The translations under genes and the position numbers were made by a program. Below, in pieces: positions 16,321 to 25,463 of a DNA stretch of 64,000 nt. The stretch lies in NCBI GenBank assembly GCA_902790475.1, contig CADASG010000007.1:1-64000 (forward strand), in the 5' to 3' direction. The stretch is from an uncultured Ruminococcus sp. (lineage in GTDB: Bacteria > Bacillota > Clostridia > Oscillospirales > Acutalibacteraceae). Under the pieces are notes generated by a model. That model was not told the DNA's origin, ran no database searches, and was given only the letters and a program-made list of their open reading frames with translations. Every line of letters starts with the position of its first letter. Position 1 is the first letter of the stretch.

Positions 16321-18441
16321 ATGGATAAGTATATCGGAAAAAGGCTTGACGGCCGTTATGAAATTCATGAGTTGATCGGCGTTGGCGGCATGGCGAACGT
16401 TTATCGCTGCACGGATACGCTCGACGACCGCGAGGTCGCAATCAAGATATTAAAGGACGAATTCCTCAACAACGAGGAGTTCATCCGCCGTTTCAAAAAC
16501 GAGAGCAAGGCTATCGCCATGCTTTCTCACCCCAATATAGTCAAGGTGTATGACGTCAGCTTCGGCGACATGATCCAGTATATCGTCATGGAGTATATCG
16601 ACGGCATCACCCTAAAGGAATATATCGACCGTCAGGGCATAATCGAGTGGAAGGATGTGCTCCATCTCACCATTCAGGTGCTCAGGGCGCTTCAGCACGC
16701 TCACGAGTGCGGAATAGTTCACCGCGACATCAAGCCGCAGAACATCATGCTTTTGCAGGACGGGACTATCAAGGTGACCGACTTCGGCATCGCGCGTTTC
16801 TCGGACAAGGCGACGCGCACCATGACCGATCAGGCGATAGGCTCCGTTCACTACATCGCGCCCGAGCAGGCGAGGGGAGACTCCACCGACGGAAAAACCG
16901 ACATCTATTCAGTGGGCGTCATGCTCTACGAGATGCTCACCGGCACCCTTCCGTTTGACGGCGACAGCGCCGTTACCGTGGCGCTTATGCAGCTCCAGTC
17001 CACCCCGAGACGTCCCCGCGAGGTCAATCCCGCGATCCCCGTAGGCTTGGAGCAGATCACAATGCGCGCAATGGAGAAGCAGCCCGAGGGACGCTACACC
17101 TCCGCAGCGGAAATGCTCAGCGATATCGAGCGCTTCCGCCTCAACCCGTCCATCGTGTTCGACTACGGAAGCTCGTTTGTTGACGATCAGCCCACAAAGC
17201 ACGTGGAGCCCGTAAAAAAGAACGAGACAAAGCGCTTCAAGGAAGAAACACCGGAGGAGCACGAGACTCAGCCCGAGTATGAGGACGATCCCTATATCAA
17301 GGAGCACAGTCCCGTTTTCCACGCCGTAAAGGGCATTTTGGCTGCGGCGCTGGTTGTGTGCGCGGTGTTCTTCGCTATAGCCGCCGTGCGCGGTTTCACC
17401 TCCTCTCAGAGCAGAGACGTTGATGTTCCCGAGTTGGTCGGCAGAACGCTGGTTGACGCCAAGGAGAACAATCCCAATAATTTCCAGTACGAGATAAAAA
17501 GCAAATTTGACCAGAGCAAGGAGATCGGCGTGATTTTGGCGCAGGATCCCGAGCCCGGCAATATGAAGATCAAAACAGGCTCCACCATTGAACTGACCGT
17601 CAACGGTACCGATACCGAGTCGCAGGTTCCCTTTGTGGTAAACTACAAGGAAAAAGAAGCGGTGGAAGCCTTAAAGGATAAAAACTTTGTTCCCGAGATC
17701 GTATATGTTGAGAACACAAAAACCCCCAAGGATTGTACGATCGACACATATCCCACCGCAGGCGTTAAAAGCACCATCGGTTCCACGGTCTATGTATATA
17801 TCGCGAAGGGCAGCCGAGCCGAGACCGTAAAGATACCCGGCATAATCGGCAAAAGCCTCAGCGAAGCCAAATCCTCAATAGAGGAGCTGGGTCTGACGGT
17901 GGAGACCGTTTACGACGACGAAAGCAAGGAGCCAAAGGACACCGTGCTGTTTTCATCGCCGCTGCCTTACGGCAAGGTCGAAAAGGGAACGGTAGTAACG
18001 CTGACCGTCAGCTCAGGCGTAGGCGACAAGCACAAGGTAGACATCGTAGTTGATCTGCCCTCGTCCGTCAGCGATACGCTCAACATGAGCGTGCTGATCG
18101 ACGGCGTAGTAGATCAGGAGCAGAGCAAGCAGGTAGTGCCTTCGCTCACAGGCTCCGTCACCGTTTCGCTCGAGGGTCACGGAACCTCGACCGTTACCGT
18201 AATGCTCAACGATCAGATATACCGCGAATACTCCGTTGACTTTGCAACGGGAAGCATAACGCCCACTGCAAGCCACGAGTTTGTCGTTCCCACCACGGCG
18301 CCTCCCGAGGTGCCCACCGAGGCTCCGGTCACCGAAGCGCCGGTCGAGGAGTACACAGTCGATCCGAACTTGGTTCCGACCGAAGACCCCAACAACGTTT
18401 ACACGCCCGATTATAACGTTGTTGACGATGGCGGATATTAA
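16321..18441 (+). CDS. prkC: PASTA-domain Ser/Thr kinase PrkC
   Basis: 706 aa. A cytoplasmic kinase domain (about 12-275) has all active-site motifs: GVGGMANVY, VAIKIL, HRDIKPQNIML, DFGIAR and GSVHYIAPEQARG. After a charged linker comes one membrane helix (about 336-358), then three extracellular PASTA repeats (about 365-430, 432-500, 502-566) that in this family sense peptidoglycan fragments. The C-terminal 140 residues include a beta-rich stretch and a Pro/Thr/Glu-rich tail (TEAPVTEAPVEEY). It signals cell-wall state to growth control. Pairs with prpC upstream. Confidence 0.96.
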   Translation: MDKYIGKRLDGRYEIHELIGVGGMANVYRCTDTLDDREVAIKILKDEFLNNEEFIRRFKNESKAIAMLSHPNIVKVYDVSFGDMIQYIVMEYIDGITLKEYIDRQGIIEWKDVLHLTIQVLRALQHAHECGIVHRDIKPQNIMLLQDGTIKVTDFGIARFSDKATRTMTDQAIGSVHYIAPEQARGDSTDGKTDIYSVGVMLYEMLTGTLPFDGDSAVTVALMQLQSTPRRPREVNPAIPVGLEQITMRAMEKQPEGRYTSAAEMLSDIERFRLNPSIVFDYGSSFVDDQPTKHVEPVKKNETKRFKEETPEEHETQPEYEDDPYIKEHSPVFHAVKGILAAALVVCAVFFAIAAVRGFTSSQSRDVDVPELVGRTLVDAKENNPNNFQYEIKSKFDQSKEIGVILAQDPEPGNMKIKTGSTIELTVNGTDTESQVPFVVNYKEKEAVEALKDKNFVPEIVYVENTKTPKDCTIDTYPTAGVKSTIGSTVYVYIAKGSRAETVKIPGIIGKSLSEAKSSIEELGLTVETVYDDESKEPKDTVLFSSPLPYGKVEKGTVVTLTVSSGVGDKHKVDIVVDLPSSVSDTLNMSVLIDGVVDQEQSKQVVPSLTGSVTVSLEGHGTSTVTVMLNDQIYREYSVDFATGSITPTASHEFVVPTTAPPEVPTEAPVTEAPVEEYTVDPNLVPTEDPNNVYTPDYNVVDDGGY

Positions 18442-18443
18442 GC

Positions 18444-19328
18444 ATGACCCGGCAACAGGGAATCGTAATGAAATCCATCGGCGGCTTCTATTATGTCCGC
18501 TGCGGAGAGTCCGAATATGAGTGCAAGGCGAGGGGCAGCTTTCGCAAAAGCGGCAATTCTCCAGTCGTCGGAGACAGGGTGACTATATCCGTCCCCGACG
18601 ATGGCTACTGCGCGATAGAGGAGATTTTGCCGCGCAAGAACAAGCTCAGGCGCCCGGCGCTGGCAAATATCGACACGCTGGTTATCGTGTGTTCAACCGT
18701 TGATCCCCAGCCTAACCTGACCGTTATTGACAAAATGACGGCGGCTGCGGTCAACAACCGCATCACGCCCGTTGTGGCGGTAAGCAAAAACGATATCGAA
18801 AACGGCGACGAGGTAGTGCGTATCTACCGAGCCGCCGGGATCGACGTGTTCCGATGCTCGCCCGACGACAGAGAAGAAACCGCCAGACTGCTCGATTATC
18901 TGCGCGGCAAGGAGGCTGCTTTTACCGGCAACAGCGGCGTGGGCAAGTCCACGCTGCTCAACAGGCTTTTTCCCGGCTTGGAGCTGCAAACGGGCGATAT
19001 CAGCGAAAAGCTCGGAAGAGGCAGACACACCACCCGTGTGGTCGAGCTCTTTGAGATCGACGGCTGCATCGTTGCCGATACCCCGGGCTTTTCCACCGTC
19101 GATCTGCAACGCTACGAAATGATAGATAAGGAGCAGCTGCAATACTGTTTTCCCGAATTCGAGCCGTACTTGGGCAAGTGTCAGTTCACCTCCTGCTCTC
19201 ACACCTGTGAAAAGGGCTGCCGTGTTTTGCAGGCGCTGAAGGACGGCGAAATAGAGCCTACGCGCCACCAAAGCTATTTGACTATGTATAACGAGGTCAA
19301 GGACATCAAGCCCTGGCAAATGAAATAA
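18444..19328 (+). CDS. rsgA: Small ribosomal subunit GTPase RsgA
   Basis: 294 aa circularly permuted GTPase acting in 30S maturation. An OB-fold at about 1-70 precedes the G domain: SKND (G4), GNSGVGKSTLLNRL (G1, near 161), DTPGFS (G3). A C-terminal zinc motif holds CQFTSCSHTCEKGC near 246-259. ATG 18444 is 2 bases after prkC, with only weak upstream Shine-Dalgarno character (GGCGG), suggesting coupled translation. In Bacillus rpe separates rsgA and thiN; it is absent here. Confidence 0.95.
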   Translation: MTRQQGIVMKSIGGFYYVRCGESEYECKARGSFRKSGNSPVVGDRVTISVPDDGYCAIEEILPRKNKLRRPALANIDTLVIVCSTVDPQPNLTVIDKMTAAAVNNRITPVVAVSKNDIENGDEVVRIYRAAGIDVFRCSPDDREETARLLDYLRGKEAAFTGNSGVGKSTLLNRLFPGLELQTGDISEKLGRGRHTTRVVELFEIDGCIVADTPGFSTVDLQRYEMIDKEQLQYCFPEFEPYLGKCQFTSCSHTCEKGCRVLQALKDGEIEPTRHQSYLTMYNEVKDIKPWQMK

Positions 19329-19342
19329 CGCGAGGAGTTTAT

Positions 19343-19966
19343 ATGCGATGTGTTATCATTGCCGGCTCGCCCGATATTGATACAGAGTATATACGCCGCG
19401 TCGTTCGCGACGGCGATCTTATCGTCTGCGCGGATCGCGGCTATGAATACGCGCTGTCGGCAGGACTTCGCCCCGACCTTGTGATCGGCGATTTTGATTC
19501 AGCCGAAAAGCTTCCGCCGGACGATTTGCCGCAGAAGCGGCTGAATGTGCGCAAGGACGACACGGATACCGCCGCCTGCGCCGATTACGCTTTGTCGCGC
19601 GGAGCCGATGAAATAATACTTTTAGGCGCGACGGGCGGCAGGCTCGACCACAGCTACGCAAATTTTTGCCTGCTTCAATACCTCTCCGAGCGCGGTGCTG
19701 ACGCGCGGCTTTGCGCGCCGGACGTGCAGATTCGCCTGCTTACCGCGGGAGAATACTGCTTTGACGGTCTGAGCGGCGTGACTTTTTCGCTGTTTCCCTT
19801 CGGCTGCGCCCGTGCGACCGCCGACGTGACGGGAGCCTCCTATCCGGTAAGCGGTTTCACATTTGAAAGCGGTTTGACGCGCGGCTTGTCAAACGTCTTT
19901 GAAGAGCACTGTCAAATAACCGTTACGGGCGGACAGCTGCTTTTGTTCATCATGTATAGAGTATAA
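19343..19966 (+). CDS. thiN: Thiamine diphosphokinase
   Basis: 207 aa. Converts thiamine to thiamine diphosphate with ATP. Motifs: ICADRGYEYAL, PDLVIGDFDSAE, KDDTDTAACADYAL and LLGATGGRLDHS, followed by a beta-rich C-terminal thiamine-binding half. GAGGAG precedes ATG 19343. It closes the housekeeping run that starts at yicC. No thiamine riboswitch was seen nearby. Confidence 0.93.
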   Translation: MRCVIIAGSPDIDTEYIRRVVRDGDLIVCADRGYEYALSAGLRPDLVIGDFDSAEKLPPDDLPQKRLNVRKDDTDTAACADYALSRGADEIILLGATGGRLDHSYANFCLLQYLSERGADARLCAPDVQIRLLTAGEYCFDGLSGVTFSLFPFGCARATADVTGASYPVSGFTFESGLTRGLSNVFEEHCQITVTGGQLLLFIMYRV

Positions 19967-19998
19967 CAAAACTGTAATTATAATGACATTTATAAATC

Positions 19999-20028
19999 TT
20001 GAAACGAATTATAAATGTATGCTATAAT
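19999..20028 (+). promoter_or_regulatory. Promoter of the pseudokinase gene
   Basis: TTGAAA (19999-20004), 18 bases and TATAAT (20023-20028), 57 bases before the start at 20086. Confidence 0.55.
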
Positions 20029-20085
20029 TCTTTTTAGAAAAATAGATTTGCCTTTAACAGTAAGTATATTGGAGTGATAAATAGT

Positions 20086-21720
20086 ATGTCATTGTGTATG
20101 GGATGTATGCAGGAAATCGGCAATGAAACCATATGCCCGAACTGCGGCTTTGACAGTTCCGAGCAGCAGTCAGCGCCGTACCTGCCCTATGGCACAGTGC
20201 TCGCCGACCGCTATATTGTCGGCGCGGGCATTGACACCAACGGCGAAAGCACCCGTTACCTCAGCTTTGACAAGCAGACGGGCAACGTCGTTATCATCTG
20301 CGAGTTCCTGCCCATGGGCTTGTTTGACCGCGCGGAGGATACGACCGAGCTAAAGGTCAATTACGAGGATCGTCTGGTGTTCCGCAAGCTTAAAGATGAA
20401 TTTGTAAATTACTATCGCATCGTGTCCGAGCTGCGCGAGTTCTCGGCGCTGATGGATGTTCATAATGTTTTTGAAGAAAACAATACAGCCTATGTGGTCG
20501 AGGAAAACGAAGACCTGATCCCCTTTACGGAGTATGTTAAGCGCAGCAGCGGAAGCATAGAGTGGGATATCGCACGTCCGCTCTTTATGCCCGTTATCTC
20601 CGCGCTGGAGGCTCTGCACAAGAGAGGCGTCGGTCACTACGCGATCGCTCCGAAAAACATGTATATCACTTCTTCGGGCAAGATCAAGATCTCTGGCTTT
20701 TCGACCGAAAACGAGCGCAAGCGCGGCACCGCACTTAAATCGCAGCTGTTCAAGGGCGCTGCCGCTCCCGAGCAGTACGAAGATAATTTTCCGCTTGACG
20801 AGATCACCGATATCTACGGCTTTTGCGCAACGCTGTTTTACGCGCTGACGGGTCATCTTCCCAAGAGCGCTCCCGAGCGTTTGAAGGACAGCCGCCTGCT
20901 TATGAGCACCAACACCGTAAAGAAGCTGCCGCCCCACGTGGTTTCGGCGCTTGCAAACGGCTTGCAGGTCGAGCGCGAGACCCGTATCACCGATTTTGAC
21001 GAGCTTCGCTCTCAGCTTTCCGTCGCTCATACCGCAAAGGCGATACAGGACGAGATCTCCCGTACCGCGAGCATGAGCCTTTCGCAGGGCGAGGCGTCTC
21101 AAAAAGGCAAAAACGGCATGTCTGGTACGACGATATTTATTATTTCGGCGGCTGTTACCGCGCTGATTTTGGGCATCATCGGCGTATTTTGGCTGATGCA
21201 GAATCCGCTTGCGAGCATGTTCGGCGGAAACCGCGTAGGAACTGAGCCGACCACTCAGGCGACCGAGTGGACAGGAGCAACCATTCCCAAGCTGACGGGC
21301 ATGACCTTTGCCGAGGCGGAGGAGTCTGTAAAGAGCAATCCGCAGATCAAGCTGCTCAAAAATATCAACGACGAATACAGCAACGACGTTGCCGAGGGCG
21401 ATATCATGACTCAGAATCCGCCCGCCGGAACGAAGGTCGATCAGGAGGACACCATTCTTATCAGCCTTACGATAAGCAAGGGCAAACAGAACCGCGAGCT
21501 TCCCAAGCTCGAAGGCCTTACCATTGACGAGGCTTCCAAGGCGCTTGCAAAGCAGGGCTTGCTTGCGACCCCCGAGTACCAGTACAACGACAAGTACAAC
21601 GACGGGATCGTTGTCGGATACAAGGACGGTCAGGCAGGCGATTCCGTTGAGTATGGCAAGAATGTCACTATCATTATCAGCAAGGGCAAGGAACCTACCG
21701 ACGAATCAGGCGACGAATAA
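20086..21720 (+). CDS. Zinc-ribbon PASTA pseudokinase
   Basis: 544 aa from ATG 20086 (GGAGTG upstream). Domains: an N-terminal zinc ribbon (Cys 4, 7, 17, 20); a protein-kinase-like fold (about 45-310); one membrane helix (about 349-371); and two PASTA repeats (about 396-460, 469-535). All three catalytic residues are replaced: the VAIK lysine by Cys (VIICEFLP, near 72), the HRD aspartate by Ala (HYAIAPKN, near 184) and the DFG aspartate by Ser (KISGFS, near 203). The structural motif APEQYEDN remains. It is therefore predicted to be inactive and may be a wall-sensing scaffold or partner of PrkC, which lies 1.6 kb upstream. That role is inference. Confidence 0.85.
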   Translation: MSLCMGCMQEIGNETICPNCGFDSSEQQSAPYLPYGTVLADRYIVGAGIDTNGESTRYLSFDKQTGNVVIICEFLPMGLFDRAEDTTELKVNYEDRLVFRKLKDEFVNYYRIVSELREFSALMDVHNVFEENNTAYVVEENEDLIPFTEYVKRSSGSIEWDIARPLFMPVISALEALHKRGVGHYAIAPKNMYITSSGKIKISGFSTENERKRGTALKSQLFKGAAAPEQYEDNFPLDEITDIYGFCATLFYALTGHLPKSAPERLKDSRLLMSTNTVKKLPPHVVSALANGLQVERETRITDFDELRSQLSVAHTAKAIQDEISRTASMSLSQGEASQKGKNGMSGTTIFIISAAVTALILGIIGVFWLMQNPLASMFGGNRVGTEPTTQATEWTGATIPKLTGMTFAEAEESVKSNPQIKLLKNINDEYSNDVAEGDIMTQNPPAGTKVDQEDTILISLTISKGKQNRELPKLEGLTIDEASKALAKQGLLATPEYQYNDKYNDGIVVGYKDGQAGDSVEYGKNVTIIISKGKEPTDESGDE

Positions 21721-21733
21721 AGGCAATATTATC

Positions 21734-21772
21734 AGCCGAATGTTTCACACAAGCATGAAACATTCGGCTTTT
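21734..21772 (+). terminator. Intrinsic terminator of the pseudokinase gene
   Basis: AGCCGAATGTTTCA (21734-21747) and its complement (21755-21768) form a 14-bp perfect stem with a 7-base loop, followed by TTTGTGTGTTTT. Confidence 0.92.
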
Positions 21773-21966
21773 GTGTGTTTTGCACAAAAATCAATTCTGT
21801 TTTTTTATCTTTAAACTGTATTTTCGTTGCAAATGCAATGTCACTTTTTGCGGATTTGTTGTATCATATAGATAGTAAAAAGTAAAAGGTTTTTAGGTAA
21901 TAACGGAGATTCCGGTTTCTTATTGATTTTCATGATTTATTCCTTCTATAACCCAATATACCCCCT

Positions 21967-22000
21967 AAAACAACCGAAGTGACAACTTCGGTTGTTTTTC
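21967..22000 (+). terminator. Terminator hairpin
   Basis: AAAACAACCGAAGT (21967-21980), a 4-base loop and the exact complement (21985-21998), with flanking A and T runs on either side, so it could work on both strands. Confidence 0.8.
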
Positions 22001-22019
22001 CGTGCGCTGAAAACCATTG

Positions 22020-22057
22020 CCCCGTATGGTAAACACCGATACGGGGATTTTTTTTCG
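22020..22057 (+). terminator. Terminator hairpin
   Basis: CCCCGTAT (22020-22027) pairs with ATACGGGG (22039-22046) and is followed by ATTTTTTTTC. Confidence 0.8.
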
Positions 22058-22076
22058 ACTTTTTTCTTCAATATTC

Positions 22077-22106
22077 TTTACAAATCGACCCAAATCATAG
22101 TATAAT
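22077..22106 (+). promoter_or_regulatory. Candidate promoter of the SGNH/dockerin gene
   Basis: TTTACA (22077-22082), 18 bases and TATAAT (22101-22106), about 50 bases before the start at 22158. Confidence 0.5.
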
Positions 22107-22157
22107 AAAACAGTATGTATCATAATTGTAAATCATTTTTACTGATTTGGAGGTATT

Positions 22158-24170
22158 ATGAAACGGACAATTGCGATTTTTCTGTCTTTGACGCTGATTA
22201 TTACGGCGCTTTGTACCGTTGCATCCCCGGCGTTCGGCGTTCCGCTGTATGACGACGTCCGCGTTTCTTCCGACGGCGATTGGAAATACGTCGTCCAAAA
22301 CGATGGGACAGCCAAAATCACGGACTATAACGGTTTGGATCTAATTTTGAAGATCCCCGAGCAAATCGACGGTTTGAACGTAACGGAGATCGGCACGGGC
22401 GCTTTCTACGGCAGTGACATTGCTTCGGTCAGCGTTCCGTATTGCGTAAAAACCATCGGCTGGTGGGCGTTTTACGGCTGCAACTTTCTCAGCGAGGTAA
22501 AGCTCGCAAGCGGCGTTCAGCGAATCCTGTTCGGCGCGTTTATCAACTGTCTGGAGCTACGTGAGATCGAGCTTCCGCCAACGGTTTATCAGATAGACAA
22601 CGACGCGTTCGCGGTCAGCGTGTCCACCGAAACCGACGTCGAGGATTCCGACGGCAAGCGCAAGGTGAATGTCCAGACCTACTTCAACGACTCGGATTTT
22701 GTTATCAGGGGCTACGAGGGCACACGCGCCGAAACCTACGCCAAAGAAAGCTACCTGACGTTTGACAGCGTCGGAAAGCTCAGCTTCGGCGACCTCAACG
22801 ACGACGGCGTTCTCAATAACAAGGACGCGATGCTGCTGCGCGGTTACCTTCAAAAGGGAGAAAAGCTGAGCGACGAGCAGAAGTTCAGCGCCGACCTCGA
22901 CTGCAGCGGAAGGGTCGATGACAACGACCTCGGATCGCTTATGCGCTATCTTGAGGGCAAATGCGCCTATAATGACTTAAAGCCGTTTTCGGGCTCCTTT
23001 ACCCGCACCAATTATCTGTACGGCAAATCCCTGTGCTGTATCGGCGACAGCGTGTGCAAGGGCACGGGCACCGATATCATGGGTGAAAAGCTGTACTCCT
23101 ATTATAACTACCTCTGCGACCTCTACGGAATGAAGGGCAAAAACAACTCCTACGGCGGCATTACCTTAGCCAAGCAAAAAAACAAAAAGGGCGACCGCCG
23201 CAGTATCGCGGAGCGCGTTCAGGAGTTGAAGGATCGCCGCGACGTGATCGTGGTCGAGGGAGGCTTTAACGATCTTTTTCAGGAAATCAAGATCGGCAAG
23301 GTCACAAAGGACAGCGACAAAAGCGGCAAGTATGACGAATACACCACCGCAGGCGCTATGGAAAAAATCTGCTGGTATCTCCAAAAGAATTACAAACAGT
23401 CTTTAAAGCTTTTCGTTTTGGGTCACAAAATGACCGGTGAGAAAAAGCAGGAGGAATACTGGAGCGTGATGCGGAGAATACTGAAAAAGTGGGATATACC
23501 CTATGTGGATATTTCCGAAGAAAGCGATTTTTGTGATTTTAACGAGGAGATCACCGATCAGTATTTCAGCACGGTAGGCGCTGTCGGAAAGGGCGACGGC
23601 ATCCATCCCTGCGCCTATACCCACGCCAATATCTACGGCCCCATTATCGACAAAAAGCTCAACGAGCTGGCTGCCTCGGGCAGCTCCGTGACGTTTCCCG
23701 TCAAAAGCGTGGACTTGGCAATGGGAGAGGGCTACAGCCAGATCCCTGTCTATAGGGGAACCAACTACTTTGTCAATTTCAAGTTTTCATCCTCGGAGCC
23801 CGACATCGTTTCGGTTGACAAATTCGGCAAGGTGAAAGCCAACGGCGTCGGCACCGCTTATATCAAGGTCGAAGCTGACGACGGGACCTTCGGTTCCTAT
23901 GAGGTCAACGTCAAAAAACTGCCCCTCTGCGTGTTCCTGAACGAACGAGTTCTGGAGCTTAGGCAGGGAGACAGCTATCAGCTGCGCGAGATACTGCTGC
24001 GTGGCACGGCTTCCTACCGCAATACCTTTATTTCGACCAATCCCTCGGTGATCTCGGTCAGCGCCGACGGCGTTGTTAAAGCGCGCGGCGCCGGTACCGC
24101 CAAGGTCGTTTGCAAAGCCTGCAACGGTGTGACCGCAGAATGTACCGTCACCGTTACGGAAGCCGAATAG
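22158..24170 (+). CDS. Secreted LRR / dockerin / SGNH-hydrolase / Ig-like protein
   Basis: 670 aa. Starts with a signal peptide (MKRTIAIFLSLTLIITALC) after GGAGG. BspA-type leucine-rich repeats lie at about 60-150 (IGTGAFYGS, IGWWAFYGC). An internal dockerin type I is at about 210-270 (GDLNDDGVLNNKDAM; the second loop DLDCSGRVDDND is less canonical). An SGNH/GDSL esterase-like domain spans about 285-500: block I CIGDSVCKG near 293, GGFNDL near 367, and GIHPCAYTH near 480 with the catalytic His. Two Big_2 Ig-like domains close the protein (about 515-585 and 592-668). Probably an extracellular carbohydrate or polymer esterase; the substrate is unknown. Confidence 0.85.
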   Translation: MKRTIAIFLSLTLIITALCTVASPAFGVPLYDDVRVSSDGDWKYVVQNDGTAKITDYNGLDLILKIPEQIDGLNVTEIGTGAFYGSDIASVSVPYCVKTIGWWAFYGCNFLSEVKLASGVQRILFGAFINCLELREIELPPTVYQIDNDAFAVSVSTETDVEDSDGKRKVNVQTYFNDSDFVIRGYEGTRAETYAKESYLTFDSVGKLSFGDLNDDGVLNNKDAMLLRGYLQKGEKLSDEQKFSADLDCSGRVDDNDLGSLMRYLEGKCAYNDLKPFSGSFTRTNYLYGKSLCCIGDSVCKGTGTDIMGEKLYSYYNYLCDLYGMKGKNNSYGGITLAKQKNKKGDRRSIAERVQELKDRRDVIVVEGGFNDLFQEIKIGKVTKDSDKSGKYDEYTTAGAMEKICWYLQKNYKQSLKLFVLGHKMTGEKKQEEYWSVMRRILKKWDIPYVDISEESDFCDFNEEITDQYFSTVGAVGKGDGIHPCAYTHANIYGPIIDKKLNELAASGSSVTFPVKSVDLAMGEGYSQIPVYRGTNYFVNFKFSSSEPDIVSVDKFGKVKANGVGTAYIKVEADDGTFGSYEVNVKKLPLCVFLNERVLELRQGDSYQLREILLRGTASYRNTFISTNPSVISVSADGVVKARGAGTAKVVCKACNGVTAECTVTVTEAE

Positions 24171-24254
24171 TGTTTTATACTGATATTCACCAAAACGCCT
24201 TAGCGTCTGTCGCTGAATAAAGCGTTTTAATGAAAATTAGTATCAGGAGGTTTT

Positions 24255-25463
24255 ATGAAAACAAAACGGATCGTTTCTTTCAGGCAAGCCGCGCGCTTTG
24301 AATTGCGCGGTGTTGCCTTTATACTGTTTTTATGTGCGCTGCTGAGCTTGAGCGCCTGCTCGCAGAAGGAACCGAGACCCTCGATACCTCTGATCACCTC
24401 CGAGCCGCCCACCACCGCGCGTCCCACCGAGCCGCCGGATGCAAAGCTCGACAAGATGATAAGCGATATGACCCTTGAAGAAAAGGTAGGGCAGATGTTC
24501 TTTGCGCGCTGTCCCGACACAAACGCCGCGGAAGCTGTCTCGCAGTACCATATCGGCGGATACGTGCTTTTCGGACAGGATTTCTTCAACAAAACCAAGG
24601 AAGAGGTCGTCGGCAATATCCAAAGCTATCAGCAGGCAGCCGATATACCGCTGCTGATCGGCGTGGACGAGGAAGGCGGCGACGTCGTCAGGGTAAGCGA
24701 CAACATGTATTTCAGCGACACGCCCTTTGCTTCTCCGAAGAACAATTATCTGAGCGGCGGCTGGGACGCGGTTCAGACTACCGAAACCGCCAAGGCTGAG
24801 ATGCTGACCTCCATCGGAGTAAACGTAAACCTCGCTCCTGTCTGCGACGTGGTCTCCGACCCCAACGCCTTTATGTACAGCCGTTCGTTCAGCGATAAAA
24901 CGGACGAGGTGAGCGAGTTTGTGACAAAAGTCGTTTCTATCGCCTCAGAGCATCATTTGGGAAGTGTGCTAAAGCATTTCCCGGGTTACGGCAACAATGT
25001 CGATACCCACACGGGCATTGCGGTGGACGAGCGTGAACTCGGCGATCTCCAAACCAACGACCTTCCTCCGTTTCAAAAGGGGATAGACGCGGGAGCGGAC
25101 TGCGTGATGGTTTCTCACAATATCGTCAACTGCTGGGACAGCAAAACACCCGCTTCCCTTTCTCCGACGGTTCATCAGTATTTGAGAAAGGATATGAAAT
25201 TCGACGGCGTGATAATAACCGACGATCTGGTGATGGAGGCTATCACGCAATACACCGGCTCGGATACCTCCGCGGTTGCAGCCGCGAAATGCGGCAACGA
25301 TATGCTGTGCTGTTCCGATTTGGAGACTCAGTACCCTGCGGTGCTGAGTGCGGTACAAAACGGCGATATACCGGAAAAACAGGTTGACGAAAGCGTTAAG
25401 CGCATCCTTAAATGGAAGCAGAAGCTCGGTTTGATTTCCGAAAAAACGAGCGATCGGCTATGA
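24255..25463 (+). CDS. GH3 beta-N-acetylhexosaminidase-like lipoprotein (NagZ-type)
   Basis: 402 aa. A long N-region precedes a lipobox LSAC with lipidated Cys35, then a Pro/Thr spacer. The GH3 domain starts near DKMISDMTLEEKVGQMF. It carries the NagZ motif LKHFPGYGNNVDTHTG near 239, whose Asp-His pair acts as acid/base in this group, and the nucleophile region ITDDLVMEAI near 321. It likely releases N-acetylglucosamine from peptidoglycan fragments at the cell surface. AGGAGG precedes the ATG. Its stop overlaps the next start (ATGA). Confidence 0.9.
   Translation: MKTKRIVSFRQAARFELRGVAFILFLCALLSLSACSQKEPRPSIPLITSEPPTTARPTEPPDAKLDKMISDMTLEEKVGQMFFARCPDTNAAEAVSQYHIGGYVLFGQDFFNKTKEEVVGNIQSYQQAADIPLLIGVDEEGGDVVRVSDNMYFSDTPFASPKNNYLSGGWDAVQTTETAKAEMLTSIGVNVNLAPVCDVVSDPNAFMYSRSFSDKTDEVSEFVTKVVSIASEHHLGSVLKHFPGYGNNVDTHTGIAVDERELGDLQTNDLPPFQKGIDAGADCVMVSHNIVNCWDSKTPASLSPTVHQYLRKDMKFDGVIITDDLVMEAITQYTGSDTSAVAAAKCGNDMLCCSDLETQYPAVLSAVQNGDIPEKQVDESVKRILKWKQKLGLISEKTSDRL

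Larger units (their letters stand above)
21773..22157 (+). other. Gene-free region with two further hairpin terminators
   Basis: No protein gene is evident. Positions 21773-21966 are AT-rich. Two strong terminator hairpins at 21967 and 22020 cannot both serve the gene upstream, which already has one at 21734. A short RNA or a lost gene could explain them, but I see no convincing promoter. The last 80 bases hold the promoter and leader of the SGNH/dockerin gene. Confidence 0.4.
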
